Below the pieces are notes generated by a model that had not been told where the DNA came from, made no database searches, and saw only the letters and a list, made by a program, of their open reading frames with translations. Source: Kytococcus sedentarius DSM 20547 (GTDB taxonomy: Bacteria; Actinomycetota; Actinomycetes; Actinomycetales; Dermatophilaceae). Taken from it: a stretch of 64,000 bases of DNA. The translations under genes and the position numbers were made by a program. Positions 24,422 through 33,726 of the stretch are shown piece after piece; the stretch's first letter is position 1; every line of letters begins with the position of its first letter. The DNA is taken from assembly GCF_000023925.1 (NCBI RefSeq), contig NC_013169.1, positions 806,001 through 870,000 on the forward strand, given 5' to 3'.

Positions 24422-25270
24422 TCACAGGCGGGGGACGATGCCGGCGAGCAGCTCCCCGCATCGGGCCGAGGCGGCCTGACCGGCCTCGATGACCTCGTCG
24501 TGGCTCAGGGGGTTCTCGCTGATGCCGGCGGCGGCATTGGTGACCAGCGACAGACCCAGCACCGACATGCCGGCCTCGCGGGCGGCGATGGCCTCCAGCG
24601 TGGTGGACATGCCCACCAGGTCGCCACCGATCGCCTTGGCCATGCGCACCTCGGCCGGGGTCTCGTAGTGCGGCCCGCGGAACTGCACGTACACGCCCTC
24701 CTCCAGCGAGGGGTCCACGGTGCGCGCGACCTGCCGCAGGTGCGGGGTGTAGAGGTCGGTGAGGTCCACGAAGGTGGCGCCCTCCAGCGGGGAGTGAGCG
24801 GTGAGGTTGATGTGGTCGGAGATCAGCACCGGGGTGCCGGGGGCCCAGTCGGGGTTCAGGCCGCCGCAGCCGTTGGTGAGCACCATCGTGTCGCAGCCGG
24901 TGGCAGCGGCCGTGCGGACGGTGTGGACCACCGGGCGCACGCCGTGGCCCTCGTAGAAGTGGGTCCGGCTGCCGAACACCAGCACGTCGCGGGTGCGGCC
25001 GTCGTGGCCGTCCACCGCGAAGGAGCGCATGACGCTGGAGTGGCCGTGGACCGCCGGCGGCGGGAACCCGGTGACCTCGGACTGGTCGAAGGACGCCACG
25101 GGCTCGCCCAGCAGGTCGGCCGCGGAGCCCCATCCGGAGCCCAGTGTGAGGGCGATGTCGTGGCGCTCGACGCCCGAGAGCCGGGCGATGTCCGCTGCGG
25201 CCTGTCGGGCCACCTCGCGGGGGTCGGTCGCGGGGTCGTTGAAGGGGCTGGTCGTCTCGGGGGTCAGCAC
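24422..25270 (-). CDS. punA: Purine nucleoside phosphorylase
   Basis: This 282-residue enzyme cleaves purine nucleosides with phosphate. It belongs to the trimeric PNP-I class: LTLGSGWGS (phosphate site), SRTHFYEGHGV, the VLTNGCGGLN loop, VQFRGPHYETPAEVRM with the purine-pocket glutamate, and the VTNAAAG loop carrying the base-binding asparagine. The GTG start is six bases after the -10 TAGGCT, so the mRNA is probably leaderless. Gene order PNP then mutase on one strand implies co-transcription for ribose-1-phosphate use. Confidence 0.93.
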   Translation of the reverse strand: MLTPETTSPFNDPATDPREVARQAAADIARLSGVERHDIALTLGSGWGSAADLLGEPVASFDQSEVTGFPPPAVHGHSSVMRSFAVDGHDGRTRDVLVFGSRTHFYEGHGVRPVVHTVRTAAATGCDTMVLTNGCGGLNPDWAPGTPVLISDHINLTAHSPLEGATFVDLTDLYTPHLRQVARTVDPSLEEGVYVQFRGPHYETPAEVRMAKAIGGDLVGMSTTLEAIAAREAGMSVLGLSLVTNAAAGISENPLSHDEVIEAGQAASARCGELLAGIVPRL

Positions 25271-25319
25271 GTGCGCAGCCTATCGACTCGGCGGCCACCT
25301 GCAGTGGTTGGATGGGGCC
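25271..25319. promoter_or_regulatory. Divergent leaderless promoters, punA and lpdA
   Basis: Within 49 bp, the minus strand has TAGGCT then six bases then GTG (punA). The plus strand has TTGGAT (25308-25313), six bases and ATG (lpdA). Neither gene has a Shine-Dalgarno sequence. Both fit the actinobacterial leaderless pattern. Confidence 0.55.
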
Positions 25320-26756
25320 ATGCTCGACAACGCTCCTGAGGTCATCATCATCGGCGGCGGCCCCGGTGGCTACGAGGCCGCTCTCACCGCCGCCGCGGCC
25401 GGCGCGCAGGTCACCCTGGTGGAGGACACCGGCGTGGGCGGCGCCTCGGTGCTCACCGACTGCGTGCCCTCGAAGGCCCTCATCGCGACGGCGGAGTTCC
25501 GGCAGCGCTTCGAGTACGCCGACCGGATGGGGGTGGAGTTCTCCGAGGACGACGGGAACCCCACCACCAAGGACCCGGTGCGGCACGGCGTGGAGGCCCA
25601 CATCGACCTCGCAGCGGCCAACCGGCGCGTCATGGAGCTCGCGGCGGCCCAGTCCTCGGACATCGCGAGCTCCCTGAGCGAGGCGGGCGTCACCGTCATC
25701 GAGGGGCGGGGTCGGCTGCTGGGGCGGGACTACGTGGAGGTCGAGCGCGCCGACGGCTCGCGCGAGCCGCTGCGGGCCGACACGGTGCTGCTGGCCACCG
25801 GGGCGTCCCCGCGCGTGCTGCCCACGGCTCGGCCGGACGGCGAGCGCATCCTCACCTGGCAGCAGGTGTGGGAGCTCACCGAGCTGCCCAGCAAGGTCGT
25901 GGTGGTCGGTTCCGGTGTCACCGGTGCCGAGCTCGCGCACGCCTACCTCGGGCTGGGGTGCGAGGTCGTGCTGGTCTCCTCCCGCGACCGCGTCCTGCCG
26001 GGGGAGGACGCCGAGGCCGCCGAGGTGTTGGAGACCGTCTTCCGCGAGCGCGGCATGCAGGTGATGAACGGTGCCCGCGCCGACACCGTGGAGCGCCAGG
26101 GGGACGAGGTGCTGGTGACGCTCACCGACGGGCGCACCGTCACCGGCTCGCACTGCATCATGGCCGTCGGCTCGGTGCCGAACACCGAAGATCTGGGTCT
26201 GGCGGAGGCCGGGGTACAGACCTCGGAGTCCGGCCACATCCTGGTGGACAAGGTCTCCCGCACCTCTGCCCGTGGCATCTACGCCGCCGGTGACTGCACC
26301 GCCGTCCTGCCGCTGGCCTCGGTGGCCGCGATGCAGGGGCGCATCGCCATGAGCCACGCCCTCGGTGATGCGGTGGCCCCGCTGCGCCTGGGCGGCGTGA
26401 GCTCCAACATCTTCACCGACCCCGAGATCGCGACCGTGGGCTTCGGCGCCAAGGAGCAGCGCGAGGGTGCGGTGGGCGTCAACGAGATCATGCTGCCGCT
26501 GTCGGCCAACCCGCGGGCGAAGATGCGCAACCTGCGCCACGGCTTTGTGAAGCTGTTCACCACCCAGGGGTCGGACGTCATCGTCGGGGGAGTGGTCGTG
26601 GCCCCGCAGGCCTCGGAGCTCATCTACCCGGTGGCGCTGGCCGTGCAGAACCGCCTGACTGTGGACCAGCTCACCAGCACCTCCACGGTGTACCCCTCGA
26701 TGTCGGGGACCATCGCCGAGGCCGCACGTCGCCTGCACTCGCGCGACGTGGACTGA
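25320..26756 (+). CDS. lpdA: LpdA-type NAD(P)H:quinone oxidoreductase
   Basis: This 478-residue FAD enzyme belongs to the pyridine nucleotide-disulfide reductase family: FAD fold IIIGGGPGGYEAAL at the N-terminus, NAD(P) fold VVVGSGVTGAELA near residue 200, FAD motif GIYAAGDCTAVLPLA, and a C-terminal dimerisation domain. The redox disulfide is incomplete: the site reads GGASVLTDCVPSK, with serine where true lipoamide dehydrogenases have the first cysteine. That matches mycobacterial LpdA (Rv3303c), an NAD(P)H:quinone reductase, from memory. It is therefore not expected to act on lipoamide. Confidence 0.87.
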   Translation: MLDNAPEVIIIGGGPGGYEAALTAAAAGAQVTLVEDTGVGGASVLTDCVPSKALIATAEFRQRFEYADRMGVEFSEDDGNPTTKDPVRHGVEAHIDLAAANRRVMELAAAQSSDIASSLSEAGVTVIEGRGRLLGRDYVEVERADGSREPLRADTVLLATGASPRVLPTARPDGERILTWQQVWELTELPSKVVVVGSGVTGAELAHAYLGLGCEVVLVSSRDRVLPGEDAEAAEVLETVFRERGMQVMNGARADTVERQGDEVLVTLTDGRTVTGSHCIMAVGSVPNTEDLGLAEAGVQTSESGHILVDKVSRTSARGIYAAGDCTAVLPLASVAAMQGRIAMSHALGDAVAPLRLGGVSSNIFTDPEIATVGFGAKEQREGAVGVNEIMLPLSANPRAKMRNLRHGFVKLFTTQGSDVIVGGVVVAPQASELIYPVALAVQNRLTVDQLTSTSTVYPSMSGTIAEAARRLHSRDVD

Positions 26757-26800
26757 TCAGCCCCCCCGGGGCGCTCCAGGGTGAGCGTGCCCTGGTCGAA

Positions 26801-26837
26801 CTGAGAGGAGCCCGGCCAGTCGCCGGGCTCCTCTCAG
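26801..26837. terminator. Bidirectional terminator between lpdA and accA
   Basis: CTGAGAGGAGCCCGG pairs perfectly with CCGGGCTCCTCTCAG around CCAGTCG in the 103-bp gap between convergent genes. The 15-bp stem has no T-run but is positioned to stop both transcripts. Confidence 0.75.
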
Positions 26838-26859
26838 TCACGCTGCGTGCGAGCTCAGC

Positions 26860-28650
26860 TCACTCGGCGGGTGCGTCCTTGATCTCGCAGATCACGCCAC
26901 CGTTGTTGACGGTCTCGCCCACGGCGGCCTTCAGCCCGGTGACCACACCGGCCTTGTGGGCCTTGATGGGCTGCTCCATCTTCATGGCCTCGAGCACGAC
27001 GACCTGGTCGCCCTCGGCCACGGTCGCGCCCTCCTCGACGGCCACCTTCACGATGGTGCCCTGCATGGGGGCGGTCACCGCGTCGCCGGAGGCCGCGGCC
27101 GCGCCGCCACCACCGCGGGAGCGCTTCGGGGCCTTCTTGCGTGCACCGCCACCAGCGGCACCACCGCCCCCGAGCGCGAGGTCGCCCGGCAGACTGACGG
27201 CCATGCGGCGGCCGTTGACCTCGACCAGGATCTCCTGGCGCGGGGCCTTCTCCTCGGCCTCGGCGGTCTGGCCGGCGTAGGGCTCGATGGTGTTGTCGAA
27301 CTCGGTCTCGATCCAGCGGGTGTGCACGCTGAAGGCCTGGTCGGGGTCGGACGGGGCGAAGGCCTCGTCGCGCACCACGGCACGGTGGAAGGGCAGCACG
27401 GTGGGCATGCCGTCGACGACGAACTCGTCCAGCGCGCGGCGGGAGCGCTCGATGGCCTCGGTGCGGGTGCGGCCGGTGACGATCAGCTTCGCGAGCATCG
27501 AGTCGAAGGCGCCGGCCACCGCATCGCCCTCCACCATGCCGGAGTCCACGCGGACGCCGGGGCCCAGCGGGGGACGGAAGGTGGAGGCGGTGCCGGGCGA
27601 CGGCATGAAGTTCAGGCCCGCGTCCTCGGAGTTGATGCGGAACTCGATGGAGTGACCGCGCACCTCGGGGTCGTCGTAGCCCAGCTCCTCGCCGGCGGCG
27701 ATGCGGAACTGCTCGCGCACCAGGTCGATGCCGGTGACCTCCTCGGTCACGGGGTGCTCCACCTGCAGGCGGGTGTTGACCTCGAGGAAGCTGATGGTGC
27801 CGTCGGTGCCGATGAGGTACTCGCAGGTGCCGGCGCCCACGTAGCCGGCGGCCTTGAGGATGTCCTTGGAGGCGCGGCGCAGCTCGGCGTCCTGCTCCGG
27901 GGTCACGAAGGGGGCCGGGGCCTCCTCCACGAGCTTCTGGTTGCGGCGCTGCAGCGAGCAGTCACGGGTGGAGACCACCACGACGTTGCCGTGCTGGTCG
28001 GCCAGGCACTGGGTCTCGACGTGGCGCGGGGAGTCGAGGAAGCGCTCGACGAAGCACTCGCCGCGCCCGAAGGCGGCGACGGCCTCGCGGACCGCCGAGT
28101 CGTACAGCTCAGGGATCTCCTCGCGGGTGCGGGCGACCTTCAGGCCGCGGCCGCCACCGCCGTAGGCCGCCTTGATGGCGACCGGCAGGCCGTGCTCGTC
28201 GGCGAAGGCGAGCACCTCGTCGGCGGACTCGACCGGGTCCTTGGTGCCCGGCACCAGGGGCGCGTTCGCCGCATCGGCAATGTGGCGGGCCTTGACCTTG
28301 TCGCCGAGGGAGTCGATGGCGGACGGCGGCGGGCCGATCCAGGTGAGCCCGGCGTCCATGACGGCCTGGGCGAAGTCGGCGTTCTCCGAGAGGAAGCCGT
28401 AGCCGGGGTGCACGGCGTCGGCGCCGGCCTCCTTGGCCACCTGGAGGAGCTTCTCCACCACCAGGTAGGACTCGCCGGGGGTGTTGCCCCCGATCGAGTA
28501 GGCCTCGTCGGCCACCTTGGTGTGGAGGGCGTCGCGGTCGGCGTCGGCGTAGACGGCGATGGAACGGATGCCCGCGTCAGCGCAGGCGCGGGCGATACGG
28601 ACGGCGATCTCGCCACGGTTGGCGATCAGCACGGAGGTCACAGGAGCCAT
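26860..28650 (-). CDS. accA3: Acyl-CoA carboxylase alpha subunit (biotin carboxylase + BCCP)
   Basis: This 596-residue protein carries out ATP-dependent carboxylation of its own biotin. The biotin carboxylase domain spans about residues 1-445, with the ATP-grasp loop [10 protein letters not shown] and [15 protein letters not shown] Gly/Ala/Lys-rich linker follows, then the BCCP domain with EAMKM, whose lysine near 557 takes biotin. It should serve the AccD subunits at 31079 and 43568 for acetyl- and propionyl-CoA carboxylation; birA at 45205 would biotinylate it. ATG 28650 is seven bases after TAGAGT, a leaderless pattern. Confidence 0.94.
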   Translation of the reverse strand: MAPVTSVLIANRGEIAVRIARACADAGIRSIAVYADADRDALHTKVADEAYSIGGNTPGESYLVVEKLLQVAKEAGADAVHPGYGFLSENADFAQAVMDAGLTWIGPPPSAIDSLGDKVKARHIADAANAPLVPGTKDPVESADEVLAFADEHGLPVAIKAAYGGGGRGLKVARTREEIPELYDSAVREAVAAFGRGECFVERFLDSPRHVETQCLADQHGNVVVVSTRDCSLQRRNQKLVEEAPAPFVTPEQDAELRRASKDILKAAGYVGAGTCEYLIGTDGTISFLEVNTRLQVEHPVTEEVTGIDLVREQFRIAAGEELGYDDPEVRGHSIEFRINSEDAGLNFMPSPGTASTFRPPLGPGVRVDSGMVEGDAVAGAFDSMLAKLIVTGRTRTEAIERSRRALDEFVVDGMPTVLPFHRAVVRDEAFAPSDPDQAFSVHTRWIETEFDNTIEPYAGQTAEAEEKAPRQEILVEVNGRRMAVSLPGDLALGGGGAAGGGARKKAPKRSRGGGGAAAASGDAVTAPMQGTIVKVAVEEGATVAEGDQVVVLEAMKMEQPIKAHKAGVVTGLKAAVGETVNNGGVICEIKDAPAE

Positions 28651-28772
28651 GCGGGGCACTCTAACGTGATGCCCGCCACGGCCCGCTCCGGGCAGGACTC
28701 ACTCCACCGTGCTGTGGCGCGGTGGAATGAGTCCGCCGCGGCTCGGGCCCGGGGTGATGCACGCTGTACCCC

Positions 28773-29741
28773 ATGCAGAGCGTCCAGCAGCCCCGCATCA
28801 TCCACACCGCTCAGGCGCTGGTGGACGAGGTCTTCCACGTCCCCGCCCTGCCCGAGCTCGGCGGCAACGTCATGGCGTGCTCGGCGGCGCAGTACGCCGG
28901 GGGAGCCGTGACCACCCTGGTGGCCGCCCGCCGGCAGGGGGCCCAGGCGGTGCACGCCGGCTCGATCGGCACCGGCTGGCGGGGTGACCTGGTGCGCGAG
29001 GCGCTCGCGGCCGCAGGGGTGGTGGCCAGCGCCCCGACTGTCGAGGACGCGGACACCGGCACCTGCGTGGTGCTGGTCGACAACGAGGCCGAGCGCACCT
29101 TCATCACCACCCAGGGGGCGGAACGCGTCATCACCGCAGCCTCGCTGGCTACTGCTGCGCCGGTGCCCGGGGACGTCGTCTGCGTCTCGGGCTACACCCT
29201 GTTGGACCCCACGCGGCAGCCGCTGCTCGACTTCCTCGCCGCCCTGCCTGAGGGGGTCGACGTGTGCGTGGACCCCGGTGCCGTCTTCGCGGGGCTGGCC
29301 GAGCGGGACCGGCGCGCCGTGGTGGCGGCGACCACCCAGTGGACCTCCAACCTCGCCGAGGCCCGTGCCCTGACCGGTGAGCACCACCCCTCGATGGGGG
29401 GGGCGGCCGCCGCGGTGGCCGCCCACCTCATCGATGCCTCAGCGCCCGTCGAGGCGGTCGTCGTCCGCGACGGGGAGAAGGGGTGTGCGGTCGTCGCCGT
29501 CGAGGGCGGGCGAGCCGGCGAGCCGGTGGATGTCCCCGGCTTCCCGCAGGAGGCGGTGGACACCAACGGGGCCGGGGACACCCATTGCGGGGCGATGGTC
29601 GCCGAGCGGCTCCGAGGGGTGGACTGGGTGACGGCCTGCCGGCGGGGCAACGCCGCATCGGCCATCACGGTGACGCGACCCGGGCCGGACACGGCCCCCG
29701 ACCGCGCGGAGACCGACGCCTTCCTCGACGCGCAGGAGTGA
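28773..29741 (+). CDS. PfkB-family sugar kinase (ribokinase-like)
   Basis: This 322-residue kinase has the N-terminal GG motif (ELGGNVMACSAAQYAGGAVTTL) and the C-terminal PfkB signature DTNGAGDTHCGAMVAERL, in which the second aspartate is the catalytic base and GAG forms the anion hole. The family phosphorylates ribose, fructose, adenosine or related sugars. No detail fixes the substrate. It stands alone, divergent from accA3. A ribose or nucleoside role is possible given the nearby salvage genes, but that is inference. Confidence 0.83.
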   Translation: MQSVQQPRIIHTAQALVDEVFHVPALPELGGNVMACSAAQYAGGAVTTLVAARRQGAQAVHAGSIGTGWRGDLVREALAAAGVVASAPTVEDADTGTCVVLVDNEAERTFITTQGAERVITAASLATAAPVPGDVVCVSGYTLLDPTRQPLLDFLAALPEGVDVCVDPGAVFAGLAERDRRAVVAATTQWTSNLAEARALTGEHHPSMGGAAAAVAAHLIDASAPVEAVVVRDGEKGCAVVAVEGGRAGEPVDVPGFPQEAVDTNGAGDTHCGAMVAERLRGVDWVTACRRGNAASAITVTRPGPDTAPDRAETDAFLDAQE

Positions 29742-29886
29742 GACGGGGCGGCGTCGTACCACCCGCCGGAGCACCTATGCTCTGACGTGGTGTGACCCGC
29801 ACCACCGACGCCGGCTGCCGGGCCCGATGGCCCGCCGGAGCGTCAGACGGGTCCTACAGACCACTGCCGTCACGAAAGGCCTGCGC

Positions 29887-31071
29887 ATGTTCGAGCTGAC
29901 CAAGGACCACGAGGACTTCCGCCAGGTCGTCCGCCAGTTCGCCGAGACGGAGGTGGCCCCGCACGTGGAGAAGTGGGACGCGGAGTCCTACTTCCCGACC
30001 GAGCTGATCCCCAAGATGGGCGAGCTGGGCCTGTTCGGGCTCGTCGTCCCGGAGGAGTACGGCGGCGCCGGCATGGCCGAGGAGGGTGCGTTCACGTACC
30101 TGTGCCTGGCCATCGAGGAGCTGGGCCGGGTGGACCAGTCCATCGGTATCACGCTCTCGGCCGGGGTGGGCCTGGGCATCAACCCGATCCTTACCTATGG
30201 CAACGACGAGCAGAAGCAGAAGTGGCTGCCCGACCTGGTGGCCGGCAACGCGCTGGCCGGCTTCGGCCTCACCGAGCCCGATGCGGGGTCGGACGCCAGC
30301 GGCACCCGCACCAAGGCCAGCCTCGAGAACGGCGAGTGGGTCGTCAACGGCGCCAAGTCGTTCATCACCAACTCGGGCACGGACATCACCAGCTGCGTCA
30401 CGGTCACCGCGCGCACCGGCACCCGGGAGAACGGCAAGCCGGAGATCAGTGCCATCATCGTGCCCTCGGGCACCCCCGGGTTCACGGTCGAGCCGGCATA
30501 CCGCAAGCTCGGCTGGCACATCTCGGACACGCACGGCCTGACCTTCGAGAACTGCCGCGTGCCCGAGTCCAACCTGCTCGGCGGCGTCGGCGAGGGCTAC
30601 AAGCAGTTCCTCAAGACCCTCGACGACGGCCGCATCGCCATCTCGGCGCTCGCCGTCGGCCTGGCGCAGGCGTGCCTGGAGCAGACCACGCAGTACGCCA
30701 AGACCCGCACCGCCTTCGGCAAGCCGATCGGCGCCTACCAGGGCGTCTCCTTCCAGATCGCCGACCTGCAGGTGATGGTCGAGGCCGCCCGCGTGCTCAC
30801 CTACAAGGCCGCGTGGCTGAAGGACGAGCAGGAGGCCGGCCGTCGCTCGATGCAGGAGGTCAAGAAGGCCGCCTCCATCGCCAAGCTCTACTCCACCGAG
30901 GCCGCCGTGACGGCCACCCGCATCGCCACCCAGGTCTTCGGTGGCAACGGGTTCATGGAGGAGTACCCGGTGGCCCGCTTCTACCGCGATGCCAAGATCC
31001 TGGAGATCGGCGAGGGCACCTCCGAGGTGCAGCGCATGCTCATCGCCCGCGGCCTGGGCCTGGAGGGCTGA
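29887..31071 (+). CDS. Acyl-CoA dehydrogenase
   Basis: This 394-residue flavoenzyme introduces the alpha,beta double bond in acyl-CoA. Signatures include GFGLTEPDAGSDASG (FAD contact) near residues 127-140, the KSFITNSG segment, RTAFGKPIGAYQ, QVFGGNGFMEEYPV, and a C-terminal IGEGTSEVQRM in which the glutamate is the probable catalytic base. GAAAGG lies seven bases before the ATG. The leader from 29742 contains several G/C-rich hairpins. Seven bases separate it from a carboxyltransferase gene, suggesting branched-chain or odd-chain acyl-CoA metabolism, as in leucine breakdown units. Confidence 0.9.
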   Translation: MFELTKDHEDFRQVVRQFAETEVAPHVEKWDAESYFPTELIPKMGELGLFGLVVPEEYGGAGMAEEGAFTYLCLAIEELGRVDQSIGITLSAGVGLGINPILTYGNDEQKQKWLPDLVAGNALAGFGLTEPDAGSDASGTRTKASLENGEWVVNGAKSFITNSGTDITSCVTVTARTGTRENGKPEISAIIVPSGTPGFTVEPAYRKLGWHISDTHGLTFENCRVPESNLLGGVGEGYKQFLKTLDDGRIAISALAVGLAQACLEQTTQYAKTRTAFGKPIGAYQGVSFQIADLQVMVEAARVLTYKAAWLKDEQEAGRRSMQEVKKAASIAKLYSTEAAVTATRIATQVFGGNGFMEEYPVARFYRDAKILEIGEGTSEVQRMLIARGLGLEG

Positions 31072-31078
31072 TCCACCG

Positions 31079-32692
31079 ATGACGACCACCACCACCGCAG
31101 GCGAGACCCCCGGGGTGCAGCCCTTCGCCGACGCGACCCCCGGCGGGGACGAGAAGGTCGCCGACGTCCGGCGCCGTCTCAACGAGGCCCACGCCGCCTC
31201 CGCGGCCCCCACCGAGAAGGGCGCGGCCAAGCTCGAGAAGCAGAACAAGCTCTACGTGCGCGACCGCATCGCGCTGCTCTTCGACGAGGGCTCCTTCGTC
31301 GAGGACGCCCGCTACGCCAACGCCACCGCCGAGGGCCTCCCGGCCGACGGCGTGGTCACCGGGCGGGGCACGGTCGACGGCCGCCCGGCCATCGTCATCG
31401 CCAACGACCCGACCGTGAAGGCCGGGTCCTGGGGTGCGCGCACCGTGGAGAAGATCGTGCGGGCCACCGAGGCGGCGCTCCGCGAGGAGCTGCCGGTCTT
31501 CTGGTTCGTCGACTCCGCCGGTGCCCGGATCACCGACCAGGTCGAGCTCTTCCCGGGCCGTCGCGGCGCCGGGCGGATCTTCCACAACCAGGTGGCGCTC
31601 TCGGGCAAGGTGCCGCAGATCTGCTGCCTGTTCGGCCCGTCGGCGGCCGGTGGTGCGTACATCCCCAGCTTCACCGACGTGGTGATCATGGTGGAGGGCA
31701 ACGCCTCGATGTACCTGGGCAGCCCCCGCATGGCGGAGATGGTGGTGGGCGAGAAGGTCACCCTCGACGAGATGGGCGGCGCACGCATGCACTGCACCGT
31801 CTCCGGCGTGGGTGACATCCTCGTGCAGGACGACAGCGAGGCCATCGAGACGGCCAAGATGTACTTCTCCTACGTGCCGCAGAACTGGCAGACGCCGCTG
31901 GAGCCGTACGTCGCCGAGGAGCCGGCCGAGCCGCTGACGCGCACCACGGTGCCGGAGGTGGAGAGCCTGCCCTTCGACATCCACGAGGTGGTCGACGGCC
32001 TGGTGGACGATGACTCGTTCTTCGAGATCAAGGAGCTCTTCGCCCCGGAGCTGGTCATCGGGTTCGCCCGTATGGACGGCCGGACGGTCGGAGTGGTCGC
32101 GAACAACTCCGCGGCCAAGGGCGGCGTGCTGTTCACCGACTCCGCAGACAAGGCCTCGCGGTTCATCTGGCTGTGCGACGCCTACTCCATCCCGCTGCTG
32201 TACCTGGTGGACGTGCCGGGCTTCATGATCGGCTCCGAGGTGGAGCGCGGTGGGATCATCCGCCACGGCGCCAAGATGGTCTCGGCCGTCTCGAGCGCGA
32301 CGGTGCCGCAGTTCTGCATCATCGTCCGCAAGGCCTACGGCGCGGGCCTGTACGCGATGGGGGGACCAGGCTTCGCGCCCGACGCCACCCTCGCCCTGCC
32401 CACCGGCCGCATCGCGGTGATGGGGCCGGAGGCCGCCGTGAACGCGGTGTACGCCAACAAGATCGCCGAGATCGAGGCCGAGCAGGGCACGGAGGCGCGC
32501 GACGCGTTCGTGCAGGAGATGCGCGAGGAGTACGTCAAGGACGTGGACCTCGAGCGCCTGGCCAGCGACCTGGTGATCGACGGCATCATCGAGGCCGACG
32601 CGCTGCGCGACGAGTTGCTCAAGCGCCTGGAGTTCGCACGGAACCGCGAGCGGGTGTTCTCCACCCGCCGCCGGGACATCCCGCCGGTCTGA
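31079..32692 (+). CDS. Acyl-CoA carboxylase carboxyltransferase subunit
   Basis: This 537-residue crotonase-fold protein transfers carboxyl from biotin to acyl-CoA. It has the N-domain oxyanion region FWFVDSAGARI and GPSAAGGAYIPSFTDVVIMV, and the C-domain GGVLFTDSADKASRF and VRKAYGAGLYAMGGPGF. AYGAGLYAM is closer to methylcrotonyl-/geranyl-type or AccD1/AccD2-like subunits than to AccD5. The gene follows the acyl-CoA dehydrogenase by seven bases, so they are probably one operon. The alpha partner is likely the product of 26860-28650. Exact substrate is not determined. Confidence 0.88.
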   Translation: MTTTTTAGETPGVQPFADATPGGDEKVADVRRRLNEAHAASAAPTEKGAAKLEKQNKLYVRDRIALLFDEGSFVEDARYANATAEGLPADGVVTGRGTVDGRPAIVIANDPTVKAGSWGARTVEKIVRATEAALREELPVFWFVDSAGARITDQVELFPGRRGAGRIFHNQVALSGKVPQICCLFGPSAAGGAYIPSFTDVVIMVEGNASMYLGSPRMAEMVVGEKVTLDEMGGARMHCTVSGVGDILVQDDSEAIETAKMYFSYVPQNWQTPLEPYVAEEPAEPLTRTTVPEVESLPFDIHEVVDGLVDDDSFFEIKELFAPELVIGFARMDGRTVGVVANNSAAKGGVLFTDSADKASRFIWLCDAYSIPLLYLVDVPGFMIGSEVERGGIIRHGAKMVSAVSSATVPQFCIIVRKAYGAGLYAMGGPGFAPDATLALPTGRIAVMGPEAAVNAVYANKIAEIEAEQGTEARDAFVQEMREEYVKDVDLERLASDLVIDGIIEADALRDELLKRLEFARNRERVFSTRRRDIPPV

Positions 32693-32732
32693 CCCCGGAC
32701 GGAACCCACGACGCCGGACGGGGCGGTGCCAG

Positions 32733-32751
32733 TTAGGGTGACCTCACTCAA
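32733..32751. promoter_or_regulatory. Possible DtxR/IdeR iron box
   Basis: The 19-mer beginning TTAGGGTGACC and ending CTCAA matches the DtxR/IdeR consensus at 12 of 19 positions, including both outer ends. It lies 13 bp before the ATG of the siderophore-interacting protein gene. Iron repression would fit the gene's role. The match is partial, so this is a candidate only. Confidence 0.4.
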
Positions 32752-32764
32752 CCGAGGAGATCCC

Positions 32765-33613
32765 ATGACTGTCACCGCCCCGTCCGGCCGTCCGGCCCGT
32801 CCCGTCCGCACCGTCGAGGTCGTCTCCACCGAGTGGCTCACCCCGGAGATGGTGCGGGTGTGGTTCGCCGGTGAGGGCGTCGGCGCGCTGGGCGAGCTCG
32901 AGCACACCGACCACTACGTGAAGTTCCTCTTCCCGCCGGCCGGGGCGCCGTACGCCCACCCGGTGCACCCCGATGCCGTGCAGGCCGAGCACCCGCGCGA
33001 GCTCTGGCCGATCACGCGCACCTACACGATCCGGGAGGTCCGGGACGGCCGGATGGCGGTCGACTTGGTCGTCCACGGTGACGAGGGCCTGGCCGGTCCG
33101 TGGGCCGCGTCGGTGCAGCCGGGGGAGCGCGTCAGCTTCCGTGGTCCGGGCGGCGCCTGGGGGCCGACGCCCGGCGCGCACCACCTGCTCGCCGGGGACG
33201 AGTCCGCCATCCCGGCCGTGGCGGCGGCGATGGAGCGGGTGGTGGCCCAGGGGGCGACCGCCCAGGTCTTCGTGGAGGTCTCGGGTGCGGAGTCGGTCCC
33301 CGACCTGCCGCAGGGCGACGGCATCGAGCTGGTGGTGGTGCCCCGTGACGGCGCCGGCCACGGGCACGCCCTCGCCCACGCGGTCCGGGAGCAGGGCGCC
33401 CTGCCCCAGGGCGTGCGGGTGTTCGTGCACGGCGTGGCCGAGATGGTCAAGGAGCTGCGCCGGTACCTGTTCGTGGAGCAGGGCCTGGCCAAGGAGGCGG
33501 TGTCCATCTCCGGGTACTGGCGCACCGGGTGCACCGAGGACCAGTGGCAGGCCGGCAAGCGCGATTTCATGGCCCAGGTGGAGGCCGAGGAGGCAGCCGT
33601 CTCCTCGCGGTGA
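32765..33613 (+). CDS. Siderophore-interacting protein (ferric reductase)
   Basis: This 282-residue flavoprotein belongs to the ViuB/SIP family, which releases iron from ferric siderophores by NAD(P)H-dependent reduction in the cytoplasm. It has the FAD-binding motif RTYTIRE near residue 80 followed by DLVVHGD, a central LLAGDESAIPAVAAAME nucleotide-binding segment and the C-terminal SISGYWRTGCTEDQW typical of SIPs. GAGGAG lies six bases before the ATG. No siderophore transporter is adjacent. An iron-box-like site precedes it. Confidence 0.9.
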   Translation: MTVTAPSGRPARPVRTVEVVSTEWLTPEMVRVWFAGEGVGALGELEHTDHYVKFLFPPAGAPYAHPVHPDAVQAEHPRELWPITRTYTIREVRDGRMAVDLVVHGDEGLAGPWAASVQPGERVSFRGPGGAWGPTPGAHHLLAGDESAIPAVAAAMERVVAQGATAQVFVEVSGAESVPDLPQGDGIELVVVPRDGAGHGHALAHAVREQGALPQGVRVFVHGVAEMVKELRRYLFVEQGLAKEAVSISGYWRTGCTEDQWQAGKRDFMAQVEAEEAAVSSR

Positions 33614-33683
33614 GCGGTGGGCTGGCCGCTCTCCCGGTGGGCCGCACGAGGAGCGCGAAAGGCGCGCAGGGGCTGGATATTCC

Positions 33684-33723
33684 GGCGCCGTGACCGCCGC
33701 CCCGCGGCGGCCTGCGCGGCGCC
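33684..33723. terminator. G/C-rich hairpin between sip and maf
   Basis: CCGCCGC-CCC-GCGGCGG (33694-33710) sits inside an outer GGCGCC/GGCGCC pair (33684-33689 and 33718-33723). It occupies the gap between convergent genes and is a plausible bidirectional terminator. Confidence 0.5.
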
Positions 33724-33726
33724 CGG

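Noticed and set aside
20281-26756. Long antisense open frames over deoC, pmmB, punA and other core genes
   Set aside because: They are typical of high-GC third-position bias opposite real genes and show no protein family features.
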